Part shown: piece after piece, positions 8,547-14,458 of the stretch
How positions within the stretch are numbered: position 1 is the stretch's first letter
Layout of the letters: each line of letters starts with the position of its first letter
Source: Endomicrobium sp.
GTDB taxonomy: Bacteria; Elusimicrobiota; Endomicrobiia; Endomicrobiales; Endomicrobiaceae
Direction: 5' to 3'
DNA: 14,458 bases
Assembly: GCA_031277075.1 (NCBI GenBank)
Contig: JAISLV010000183.1
Coordinates: 1-14,458, forward strand
The notes under the pieces: model-generated
What the model was told of the DNA's origin: nothing
The model's database searches: none
The model's input: the letters and a program-made list of their open reading frames with translations, nothing else
Position numbers and translations under genes: made by a program

Positions 8547-9112
8547 AAAGAAAAGGGTTTCATCTGTTGTCGCTGATTTACGTTTTCGGATATTGGTATT
8601 TTGACAAAACAATAGTAATTTGGGGCTTAGGAGCCACAATAGCCGTCGTTGGAGCGTTAGAGTTTTTAAGGTTTAACATTCCTAAAGTCAACGATTTTTT
8701 TTGCAATAATTTTAAAGGCTTTTATAGACCCGACGAAGCTAAAAAAATAAGCGGGCTTTTGGGAACGCTTTCGGGCGCGTTGATAACCGTTTTGCTGTTT
8801 TCAAACAAATATATGGTTTTTGCAAGTTTTCTTTACTTGGCTTTTGGGGATTCTTCAGCCGCTATCGTTGGAAAAACCTTAGGGAAACGCAAAACTTTTT
8901 TCGGAAAAAGCCTAGAGGGAAGTCTCGCCTGTTTTGCGGCGTGTTTTTTGTGCGGGCTTTTTATTTTCAACTGGCAATTTGCGCTGCTTGGGGCTTTTAT
9001 AGCGATGATAGTAGAGGCTCTGCCTTGGAAAATTAACGATAATTTTTGGATGCAGATAATTAACGCCGCTCTTTTGACGTTTTTTTCGGGGGTTATTGCA
9101 TGGGCGAAATAA
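8519..9112 (+). CDS. CTP-dependent polyprenol/diacylglycerol kinase-like membrane protein (SEC59/COG0170 type)
   Basis: A 197-aa integral membrane protein with about six spans. It begins DELKRKGFHLLSL, the usual opening of the dolichol/phytol kinase family. The diagnostic GDSSAAIVGKTLG stretch (G110 to G122) and FFGKSLEGSLACF (E133 in KSLEG) match the GDxxA...GxxxG...KTxEG signature of CTP-using lipid kinases. The likely reaction is phosphorylation of an isoprenoid alcohol or diacylglycerol at the inner membrane; the substrate cannot be told from sequence. The chosen start has GGGAG at 8504-8508. It overlaps the upstream M50-like gene by 28 bp and the downstream ABC ATPase by 13 bp, so the three are almost certainly one operon. 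Confidence 0.84.
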   Translation: MAGIPKDELKRKGFHLLSLIYVFGYWYFDKTIVIWGLGATIAVVGALEFLRFNIPKVNDFFCNNFKGFYRPDEAKKISGLLGTLSGALITVLLFSNKYMVFASFLYLAFGDSSAAIVGKTLGKRKTFFGKSLEGSLACFAACFLCGLFIFNWQFALLGAFIAMIVEALPWKINDNFWMQIINAALLTFFSGVIAWAK

Positions 9113-9855
9113 ACGCCGCAGTTACAGTAAAAAATCTTGTAAAAAAATACGGGGATTTCCAAGCTCTTAAAGGCATAGATTTTGACGTCGCAAAAGGCGA
9201 AATTTTTACTTTTTTAGGTCCTAACGGCGCGGGAAAAACGACGACGGTAAAAATTTTAACGGGCATTTTAAAGCCTACGTCCGGTTTTGCGCAAATTTTA
9301 GGGCTTGACGCCGTAAAAAATATCGGGGAAATAAAGAAAGAAATAGGGCTGGTGCCAGACCAGCCTTACGTTTATCCGTATCTCACGGCTTTTGAATATA
9401 TGAGGATTGTCGGCGATATTTACGGCGTTCCAATTGAAAAACAAAAGCTAAAAATTCCCGAACTTTTTGAAATGTTTGATTTAAAAGACCGCAGCGGCGA
9501 AATAGTGGATTCTTTTTCGCACGGAATGAAACAAAAACTTGTAATATCTTCGGTTTTGCTTCACGAGCCGAAAATTATGTTTTTAGACGAGCCGCTTGTC
9601 GGGCTAGACCCAAAAAGCGCAAGGCTTGTAAAAGATTTGTTTAAAAAGCTCTCAGAAAACGGCGTTACAATTTTTATGTGTACGCACGTTTTAGAAATCG
9701 CTCAAAAATTGGCGTCAAGAATTTGCATAGTAAATGAAGGAAAAATTTTAGCTTTAAACTCTTTTGACAATTTGAAAAAAACGGTTTCCGAAGACGCCGA
9801 TTTAGAAGCGGTATATTTGAAGCTAACCGAGAATGATGGTAAAGAACGCAGCTAA
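9100..9855 (+). CDS. ABC transporter ATP-binding protein (ABC-2 exporter type)
   Basis: A 251-aa soluble ATPase subunit. Walker A is GPNGAGKTT (40-48), the signature is SHGMKQ (140-145, a SHGM variant of LSGGQ), Walker B is IMFLDEP with D163-E164, the D-loop is GLDP, and the switch histidine is H196 in CTHVLE. At the Q-loop the sequence is VPDQP, so the usual glutamine position is probably Asp, as in many exporters with VPEEP-like loops. The start has a GGGGG run about 8 bp upstream and overlaps the preceding kinase gene. The natural partner is the permease at 10044, separated by a 188-bp repeat-rich spacer. The last codons and stop (CGC AGC TAA) lie inside a tandem octamer, so the C-terminus may have been altered by repeat insertion. 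Confidence 0.95.
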   Translation: MGEINAAVTVKNLVKKYGDFQALKGIDFDVAKGEIFTFLGPNGAGKTTTVKILTGILKPTSGFAQILGLDAVKNIGEIKKEIGLVPDQPYVYPYLTAFEYMRIVGDIYGVPIEKQKLKIPELFEMFDLKDRSGEIVDSFSHGMKQKLVISSVLLHEPKIMFLDEPLVGLDPKSARLVKDLFKKLSENGVTIFMCTHVLEIAQKLASRICIVNEGKILALNSFDNLKKTVSEDADLEAVYLKLTENDGKERS

Positions 9856-9871
9856 GCAGCTGGGCAGCTAG
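9848..9871. repeat. Tandem octamer GCAGCTRR x3 spanning the ATPase stop codon
   Basis: Three consecutive octamers, GCAGCTAA (9848-9855), GCAGCTGG (9856-9863) and GCAGCTAG (9864-9871), run without gaps. The TAA stop of the ABC ATPase is the end of the first unit. A related word, GCAACGAC, follows at 9872-9879 and again at 9885-9892. Confidence 0.8.
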
Positions 9872-10006
9872 GCAACGACAAAAGGCAACGACCTAACGAC
9901 AGGCAGACCCTGAAACGAGTTCAGGGTGACGGACAACTACGGCGACTAATAGCAACGCCATACTTTTGGCAATTGTCGCATGACTGTATCTTTGTCGTTG
10001 CCTAGC
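9867..10006. repeat. Element bounded by 16-bp perfect inverted repeats
   Basis: GCTAGGCAACGACAAA (9867-9882) is the exact reverse complement of 9991-10006. The 108 bp between them contains the REP-like hairpin at 9905-9931 and further GCAACG/CTAACGAC words. CTTTGTCGTT from the right arm recurs at 10028-10037, just before the permease start. No transposase or coding capacity is present. It may be a MITE-like or palindromic intergenic repeat. Confidence 0.65.
9905..9931. repeat. REP-like hairpin element, copy B
   Basis: AGA (9905-9907), arm CCCTGAA (9908-9914), loop ACGAG (9915-9919), complementary arm TTCAGGG (9920-9926) and TGACG (9927-9931). The frame lengths and both end words match copy A at 7720-7746 exactly, while the stem and loop sequences are different. 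Confidence 0.75.
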
Positions 10007-10043
10007 CGCTTAGCCGCATTTGTTGCTCTTTGTCGTTATAATT

Positions 10044-11663
10044 ATGAAACATCTTATAAAAATTTCTTTATTATCTTTTAAAAATAAAATTTCGGCTTTA
10101 AAATTCGGCGACGATTTAAAAGCCGCGTTTTTTATTTTTATAGGGATAAATCTTGCCGTAATAATTTATTTTTCGTCTTACGCTTTTATCAGATACATAA
10201 ATTCCATAGCTGTGGCGGGACCTTTAATAGTAAATAAGCTGGTCGCGCTGATTTTTCTTACGGCTTTTATGATGACGGTTTTGTCTTCGGTAATAGTCTC
10301 TTTTTCAACTTTGTATTTTGCAAAAGACGTCAAATGGCTTTTAACTTCTCCCGTAAAAACGGGCGGCGTTTTTTCTTTTAAATCTTTAAGCGCGGCTTTT
10401 TACGCTTCGTGGATGGTTTTTGCGGTTTGCGTTCCTTTTATAGCGGCTCTCGGCGCGGTAAAACACGCAAACGTTTCTTTTTATGTTTTCGGCGCAATTT
10501 TAATTGTTCCTTTTTTGGCGGGCGCAAGTTTTATCGGCTCGTCGTTTTCTGTGATAATAATGAAATTTTTTCCGACGGCAAAGGTAAGAAATTTGATTTT
10601 TGTAACGGGGGTTGTTTTTTTTACGGTTCTTTTGGTAATAGTAAGGCTTGCCCAGCCCGAGAAATTTATAAGCTCGCAAGGGTTTGAACTGCTTTCGGAG
10701 TATTTAGGATATTTAGACGCTCCTACGGCTAAATTTTTGCCGTCGTGGTGGTATGCGGCTTCGCTTCTTTCGCTTATTGGCGGACATATCTCAAAAATAA
10801 TTTTTTATTTTCTGTCGCTTACGGCGTTTGCCGCGTCGTCGTTTTTCGTCCTTAAATTTTTGGCGAAACTTTTTTTTGTCGACGGCTTAAACGAAGGGCA
10901 GGCTTTTGCGCAGGTAAAAAAGAAAAAAGAAAATTTTAAACGGCGCGGCGGCGTGTTTGCGGTTTTTCAAAAAGACGTAAAAGTTTTTTTTAGGGACACA
11001 ACACAATGGTCGCAGGTTTTAATTTTGGCGTCAATAATTTTAGCGTATTTGTTTAGCGTCTACAAACTGTCTTTTGAAACTTTAAAAATGCACAATACTA
11101 TGTCTGTGGCAAACTGCGCTTTAGTTTGGTTTATCGCTACGGCTGCGGCTTTAAGGCTTTCTTTCCCGCTGATAAGCATTGAAGGCGAAAGTTTTTGGTT
11201 TTTGCTTTCAAGCCCGTTGAGCCGTTTAAAAATATTTTTTGAAAAAATAATTTTTGCCGCCGTTCCGGTAGTTTTTACTTCGCTTGTTTTAACGGCGGCG
11301 GCAAATAAAATGATGGCTATTTCAGCTCCCATTTTTATTTTAACGCTTGCGGCGGCGTTTTTTGTTTCGGTTCTTATAAGCTGTCTTGCCGTATCAACGG
11401 GCGCGATTTTGCCGAGATTCAATTATTCAAATATCGCGCAAATTGAATCTTCTTTGGGCGGCTTGGTTTTTATGCTTTTGTCTTTTTTTGTTATAATAAT
11501 TAATATAATTTTAATTATGAGGCCTATACGGATGTTTTATATCGGTTCTTTTTCCCAAAGCGTTTTTATAAAATACGCCGTTATAATGTTTATTTTTAAT
11601 TTTGCTTTGGCGGCGGTTGCTTTTTATTGCGGGTATCGCGCCCTTAAAAAACTTGAAAAATAA
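10044..11663 (+). CDS. ABC exporter membrane subunit (putative)
   Basis: A 539-aa very hydrophobic protein with roughly a dozen predicted membrane spans, most likely the transmembrane partner of the ATPase at 9100. Two similar segments, WLLTSPVKTGGVFSFK (TSP at 101-103) and FLLSSPLSRLKIFFEK (SSP at 389-391), sit about 288 residues apart. The second half opens with RRGGVFAVFQKDVKVFFRD, a charged cytoplasmic linker. This duplicated layout is typical of large fused ABC-2-like exporters (I would expect the putative-ABC-exporter family PF16949 or similar, unverified). The ATG at 10044 was chosen over an in-frame TTG at 10020, whose extra codons lie in the repeat word. No clear Shine-Dalgarno precedes the ATG. 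The substrate is unknown; lipid or envelope glycan export would fit the neighbours. Confidence 0.85.
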   Translation: MKHLIKISLLSFKNKISALKFGDDLKAAFFIFIGINLAVIIYFSSYAFIRYINSIAVAGPLIVNKLVALIFLTAFMMTVLSSVIVSFSTLYFAKDVKWLLTSPVKTGGVFSFKSLSAAFYASWMVFAVCVPFIAALGAVKHANVSFYVFGAILIVPFLAGASFIGSSFSVIIMKFFPTAKVRNLIFVTGVVFFTVLLVIVRLAQPEKFISSQGFELLSEYLGYLDAPTAKFLPSWWYAASLLSLIGGHISKIIFYFLSLTAFAASSFFVLKFLAKLFFVDGLNEGQAFAQVKKKKENFKRRGGVFAVFQKDVKVFFRDTTQWSQVLILASIILAYLFSVYKLSFETLKMHNTMSVANCALVWFIATAAALRLSFPLISIEGESFWFLLSSPLSRLKIFFEKIIFAAVPVVFTSLVLTAAANKMMAISAPIFILTLAAAFFVSVLISCLAVSTGAILPRFNYSNIAQIESSLGGLVFMLLSFFVIIINIILIMRPIRMFYIGSFSQSVFIKYAVIMFIFNFALAAVAFYCGYRALKKLEK

Positions 11664-11690
11664 CTCCTTTGTTTTGCTTTCGTCATTTCC

Positions 11691-11736
11691 GCCGCAAATC
11701 GCGTCTTATTAGCAGAAGATAAAAAATATTTGCGGC
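11691..11736 (+). promoter_or_regulatory. Inverted repeat in deacetylase leader
   Basis: GCCGCAAAT (11691-11699) and its exact complement ATTTGCGGC (11728-11736) enclose 28 bp. There is no T-run directly after it, so it is not a standard terminator. It could be an operator-like or leader-RNA structure, or chance. Confidence 0.3.
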
Positions 11737-11738
11737 TT

Positions 11739-11771
11739 AAACGCCGTTTGCGCTAAACGCGAGCGTTTTTT
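11739..11771 (+). promoter_or_regulatory. Attenuator-like alternating hairpins before deacetylase gene
   Basis: Four short arms alternate: AAACG (11739-11743), CGTTT (11745-11749), AAACG (11755-11759) and CGTTT (11764-11768). Arms 2:3 pair over a 5-nt loop and arms 3:4 pair over a 4-nt CGAG loop, the latter merging with six Ts at 11766-11771. The two structures exclude each other. The Shine-Dalgarno AAGGA (11772-11776) follows at once. The stems are only 5 bp, so function is uncertain. It may simply be a weak terminator for the permease. Confidence 0.3.
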
Positions 11772-11783
11772 AAGGACGTTAAA

Positions 11784-12521
11784 ATGAAAAAAATATTATT
11801 TTTTATAGCGGCTGTTTTGTTATGGCATTCGGGCGTTTTTGCGCAGGATAAAATCTTTTACTCCTGCGGCTCTAAAGACGCTAAAAAAACCGCTCTTTCT
11901 TTTGACGACGGACCCGGAGCCTCAACGCTTCAAACTCTTGAAATTTTAAAAAAGAAAGGCGTAAAAGCGACTTTTTTTATGCTTGGAAATAATGCCGCCA
12001 AACACCCTAAACTTGCGCGCCGCGTCGCCGACGATGGTCATGAAATAGCAAATCATACCTATTCTCATATTAATTTTTATAGTTATAAAGAAGAAGACAA
12101 AAGCTCAAAAATTGAAAGCGAACTTGTAAAAAGCGACGAAGCGATTTTTAACGCTTCAGGCGTAAAACCTTATCTTGTCCGCTACCCTTACGGCTATTGC
12201 GGGCAGGACGCGCTCGACGCCGCCAAAAAAAATAATTACAAGGCGGTCAACTGGAGTTTTGGAATGGACTGGAAGGCGGGCGTGAGCGTTCAATCAATGA
12301 AAGAACAATATATAAAAGCTCTAAAGCCCGGCGTTATTTTTTTGCTACACGATTCTCCTAAAAACGCAAAAGAGCTGGGGTTCCTTGAGGACTTGATAGA
12401 CGATATAATAAAAGAAAAATACGAAATAGTAACGGTAGGCGAGCTTTTGGGATTGTCTAAACAAAATTCCGACGAGCCGAAAAAAGAAATTATTTTGGAG
12501 GAACAATGGCAAACATTTTAA
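11784..12521 (+). CDS. Secreted polysaccharide deacetylase (NodB domain, CE4)
   Basis: A 245-aa metal-dependent carbohydrate esterase that removes N-acetyl groups from a GlcNAc-containing polymer, most plausibly peptidoglycan, in the periplasm or outside the cell. The signal peptide is residues 1-20 (cleavage VFA before Q21). CE4 motifs occur in order: LSFDDGP with D41 as base and D42 as metal ligand; HEIANHTYSH with H91 and H95 as metal ligands; RYPYG at 133-137 (usually R-P-P-Y-G); a GMDW segment; and LLHDS with H189. All expected catalytic residues are present. The Shine-Dalgarno AAGGA is 7 bp before the ATG. The C-terminal tail after the domain is short and charged. Its last 16 bp overlap the small regulator gene downstream, so the two are translationally coupled. 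Confidence 0.93.
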   Translation: MKKILFFIAAVLLWHSGVFAQDKIFYSCGSKDAKKTALSFDDGPGASTLQTLEILKKKGVKATFFMLGNNAAKHPKLARRVADDGHEIANHTYSHINFYSYKEEDKSSKIESELVKSDEAIFNASGVKPYLVRYPYGYCGQDALDAAKKNNYKAVNWSFGMDWKAGVSVQSMKEQYIKALKPGVIFLLHDSPKNAKELGFLEDLIDDIIKEKYEIVTVGELLGLSKQNSDEPKKEIILEEQWQTF

Positions 12522-12751
12522 TTTTGTCGGTTGAAAGCAGAAATAAAGACGCTCTTAAGGTTCAGCAAGTTTTAAGCAAGGCGGGCTGCATAATAAAAAC
12601 AAGGCTTGGCATACACGAAGCGAGCGAAGATTCCTGTTCCGACAAAGGTCTGATAATTTTAGAGCTTGCGGGAAAACCCTCCGAGATAAAAAGTTTAATA
12701 TCAAAAATCGACGCGATAAAAAGCGTAAAAACGAAATTTGTAAAGATTTAA
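12506..12751 (+). CDS. TM1266-like small ferredoxin-fold regulator (putative iron-only hydrogenase system regulator)
   Basis: An 81-aa protein with the beta-alpha-beta pattern of an ACT/NikR-C-like fold. The key segment is KVQQVLSKAGCIIKTRLGIHEA, then C-S-D-K-GLIILEL, then KIDAIKSVKTKFVKI. This matches my recollection of the small TM1266-type proteins annotated as iron-only hydrogenase system regulators; their ligand and mechanism are not well established. Two cysteines (in AGCII and DSCSD) could matter for sensing. It has a strong ribosome binding site, GGAGG at 12497-12501, inside the end of the deacetylase gene, and overlaps it by 16 bp. No hydrogenase or maturase gene is visible in the window, so the hydrogenase link rests on family naming only. 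Confidence 0.75.
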   Translation: MANILILSVESRNKDALKVQQVLSKAGCIIKTRLGIHEASEDSCSDKGLIILELAGKPSEIKSLISKIDAIKSVKTKFVKI

Positions 12752-12838
12752 AAGACGGCTAGCGGCGAAGCGTACAAAGGGCAGACGCCTGTTAGAGACG
12801 CCCTAAATATAATAAGCGGGAGAAAAGGCGGTTTATGA
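12752..12838 (+). other. In-frame 28-codon open extension after regulator stop
   Basis: Directly after the TAA of the regulator, the same frame stays open for 28 codons to a TGA at 12836-12838 that overlaps the ATG of the ankyrin gene. The minus strand is also open across it. There is no start codon or ribosome site of its own. It contains GACGCC twice (12784-12789 and 12797-12802) and a GGCTAGCGGC word resembling (in reverse complement) the GCCGCTTAGCC word at 10006-10016. It is probably spacer or repeat sequence rather than a gene, though readthrough or an old gene remnant is possible. Confidence 0.35.
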
Positions 12839-14352
12839 GCAGATTTTTTACAGTTTTGACGATTTTGTTTGTTTCGGTTTTTGTCTGCGCGCATTTGTAT
12901 GCCCAAGACAAATATAAGCCGTTGACAAAAGACTTTGAACAAGCTGTAATTGACGGTAATTTTGAAGACGTAAAGTATTATTTAAATAAAGCGGGAACCG
13001 ATTTTTCTAAAAGACAAAAACTTTTAAATATGAAATTCAAAAATAAATCGTTTGCGCTTATGACCGCCGCAAAGGCTGGAAATTACGATATTGTAAAATT
13101 TTTGATTTCTAACGGGGCTGACGTAAACGCAAGCTCGGATAAAGATTTCGCTTTTTCGGCTGCGTTGTCTGGCGGCAATAAAGATATTGTCAAACTTTTT
13201 ACGGATACGGGCAGACTTAAAGACGACGTTATACGTTCGGCTTTAACGCGCGTTGCGGAAATTAAAGGCAGCCTTGAAAAAATAAAAATCGCGCAAACTC
13301 TGCCGGGCGGCATTAATCGGTATACGCCGTATATATTGAGCGCAGCCGCAAAGTCTGCGGATAAAGAAGTTATTGAATACGCGCTGTCAAACGGCGCGGA
13401 TTTGAACGATAAAATATACGAGGAGATTTTGACGCGTCCGTATAAAGGCTTAATTTCCGCGTCGGGCAATAAGGAGTTTGTCGAATATATATTGTCTGAC
13501 GGCGTAAATTTAAACGACGAATTCAGCGGCGGCGTATTGACGTATCCTATCGCAGAAGCCGTTTGCGCAAGCTATGAGGGAAAAGATAAAATAGAAATAA
13601 TAAACTATTTGCGTTCAAAAGGCGCAGATATTTTCGCCGCGGCTTATCCGCTTATGATATATTCCGTAAAAAGCGACGACGCCGAGCTTTTAAAATATTT
13701 GGTTTTAAATAAAATAGACCCGAATATTTCAGGGCGCAGCGGAACGCCTTTTACAGCCGCGATTTTATACGGGAAAAAAAATAGTTTTCAGTATTTTGTT
13801 GAAAACGGCGCCGACGTCAACGCGGCGTTTCCGATGGTTTTCAAAACGATAAAAGACGATAATTCCCCAGAAACTGAACGCGAAGCCAAAGCAAGCGAAC
13901 TTATTGAGAAATTTGACGCGCATAACGCCAGACTTGTTTTAATAAACGGTTATGCGAACGCTCTGCACGGCATGACGCCTTTAATGCTTGCTGTTTATAA
14001 GGGGGAGTTTGAGATGGCGAAAACTCTTATAGAAAACGGCGCGGACGTAGACGCGTTCACTTTGTCGGGGCTTACTCCTTTGTGTTTTGCGGCTATAGTC
14101 AAAGACGCCAAAACCGCGAAATATCTTATAGAAAAAGGGGCGGATATAAATTTAAAAAATGAAAAAGGGCAGTCTCCGCTGCTCTTTGCTTCTTCAAATA
14201 ACGATTTTGATATGGTTAAGCTGTTGGTTGAAAACGGCGCGGATATTTCAGTAAAAGATAAAAAGGGCGTTTCGGCGCATAAAATTACAAAATCAAAAGA
14301 AATACAAAATTATTTAAAAGATAAGGGCGTTTCTAAAAAATCCGATTTATAA
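12835..14352 (+). CDS. Secreted ankyrin-repeat protein
   Basis: A 505-aa protein with a Sec signal peptide (residues 1-23, cleavage LYA before Q24). It is otherwise built of ankyrin repeats, helix-turn-helix units that bind proteins. The clearest repeats are C-terminal: MTPLMLAVYKGEFEMAKTLIENGADV, LTPLCFAAIVKDAKTAKYLIEKGADI and QSPLLFASSNNDFDMVKLLVENGADI in substance. Their conserved Pro residues at 382, 415 and 448 are exactly 33 apart, and a final partial unit caps the array. Earlier units (about 60-370) are more degenerate but keep the NGADVN/NGADLN/SKGADI turns, with insertions between some. The ribosome site is AAGG at 12825-12828. It follows the regulator by 83 bp. Periplasmic or exported location is inferred from the signal peptide; the binding partner is unknown. 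No transmembrane anchor or lipobox is seen. Confidence 0.9.
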   Translation: MSRFFTVLTILFVSVFVCAHLYAQDKYKPLTKDFEQAVIDGNFEDVKYYLNKAGTDFSKRQKLLNMKFKNKSFALMTAAKAGNYDIVKFLISNGADVNASSDKDFAFSAALSGGNKDIVKLFTDTGRLKDDVIRSALTRVAEIKGSLEKIKIAQTLPGGINRYTPYILSAAAKSADKEVIEYALSNGADLNDKIYEEILTRPYKGLISASGNKEFVEYILSDGVNLNDEFSGGVLTYPIAEAVCASYEGKDKIEIINYLRSKGADIFAAAYPLMIYSVKSDDAELLKYLVLNKIDPNISGRSGTPFTAAILYGKKNSFQYFVENGADVNAAFPMVFKTIKDDNSPETEREAKASELIEKFDAHNARLVLINGYANALHGMTPLMLAVYKGEFEMAKTLIENGADVDAFTLSGLTPLCFAAIVKDAKTAKYLIEKGADINLKNEKGQSPLLFASSNNDFDMVKLLVENGADISVKDKKGVSAHKITKSKEIQNYLKDKGVSKKSDL

Positions 14353-14417
14353 TGCTTGCCAATAATTATCTTTGCGTTTGTGTTTTAAAATTTCACATCT
14401 TTTCTATATTTTTTCTA

Positions 14418-14446
14418 TGGTCAAATATATGTATTTGCTATATAAT
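14418..14446 (+). promoter_or_regulatory. Sigma70-type promoter pointing right
   Basis: TGGTCA (14418-14423, four of six matches to TTGACA) lies 17 bp from a perfect TATAAT (14441-14446). The gene it would drive is beyond the window edge. The rest of 14353-14458 is AT-rich, with no gene and no convincing terminator hairpin for the ankyrin gene. Confidence 0.45.
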
Positions 14447-14458
14447 GTATTGCATATC

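Noticed and set aside
10020..10043. Upstream TTG start for the permease
   Set aside because: The eight extra codons lie in the CTTTGTCGTT repeat word and have no ribosome site; the ATG at 10044 is the more natural N-terminus.
11681..11705. CGTCA word as a third REP-like hairpin
   Set aside because: Using the frame of the other two copies, the 7-nt arms TTTCCGC and ATCGCGT are not complementary and the end word is not in place.
12779..12803. GGGC...GCCC as a terminator after the regulator
   Set aside because: Only four pairs around a 17-nt loop and no T-run follows; the visible structure is better described as a direct repeat of GACGCC.
13083..13469. Minus-strand open frame of 128 codons inside the ankyrin gene
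   Set aside because: Antisense to a clear ankyrin coding region; no ribosome site or motif of its own.
1..14458. CRISPR array, tRNA/rRNA genes, transposase or phage genes
   Set aside because: I looked for regularly spaced repeats, tRNA-like cloverleaf motifs and mobile-element proteins on both strands and saw none.

Overview
The window is a fully plus-strand, gene-dense stretch of an AT-rich (roughly 40% GC by eye) Gram-negative-type genome. ATA is a common isoleucine codon, and the genes are tightly packed or overlapping. An autotransporter shows that an outer membrane is present. The combination of a Pmp-like GGA[IV]/FxxN autotransporter, a TM1266-type small regulator, a secreted ankyrin protein and intergenic CGTCA...TCT hairpin repeats makes me lean towards Elusimicrobiota (Endomicrobium-like). 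That placement is an inference from general resemblance, not something the sequence proves.

Layout. (1) 1-7623: the 3' part of valS, then a very large autotransporter adhesin (1543 aa) starting 15 bp after it, then rph (ribonuclease PH) 51 bp further on. A surface protein is thus placed between two housekeeping RNA genes in what looks like one transcription unit. (2) 7624-7856: an intergenic region with a REP-like hairpin and a probable intrinsic terminator. (3) 7857-9855: three overlapping genes, namely a polytopic membrane protein with an HExxH (M50-like) motif, a CTP-dependent polyprenol/diacylglycerol kinase-like membrane protein, and an ABC ATPase. (4) 9856-10043: a repeat-rich spacer that separates the ATPase from its probable permease (10044-11663). 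It contains a tandem octamer running over the ATPase stop codon, a 16-bp inverted repeat and a second REP-like hairpin. (5) 11664-11783: a structured leader with alternately pairing short arms. (6) 11784-14352: a secreted polysaccharide deacetylase, an overlapping 81-aa TM1266-like ferredoxin-fold regulator, and a secreted ankyrin-repeat protein. A good promoter-like sequence lies at the right edge, pointing out of the window.

Taken together, much of the window concerns the cell envelope: a surface adhesin, a membrane protease, a lipid kinase, an ABC exporter, a glycan deacetylase and an exported ankyrin protein. I see no complete new defence or mobile system. The most unusual material is in the spacers: two hairpins built on the same frame with unrelated stems, a mosaic of recurring short words, and a small attenuator-like leader. 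In the proteins, the three-unit repeat architecture of the Pmp-like autotransporter and an N-terminally shortened RNase PH stand out.
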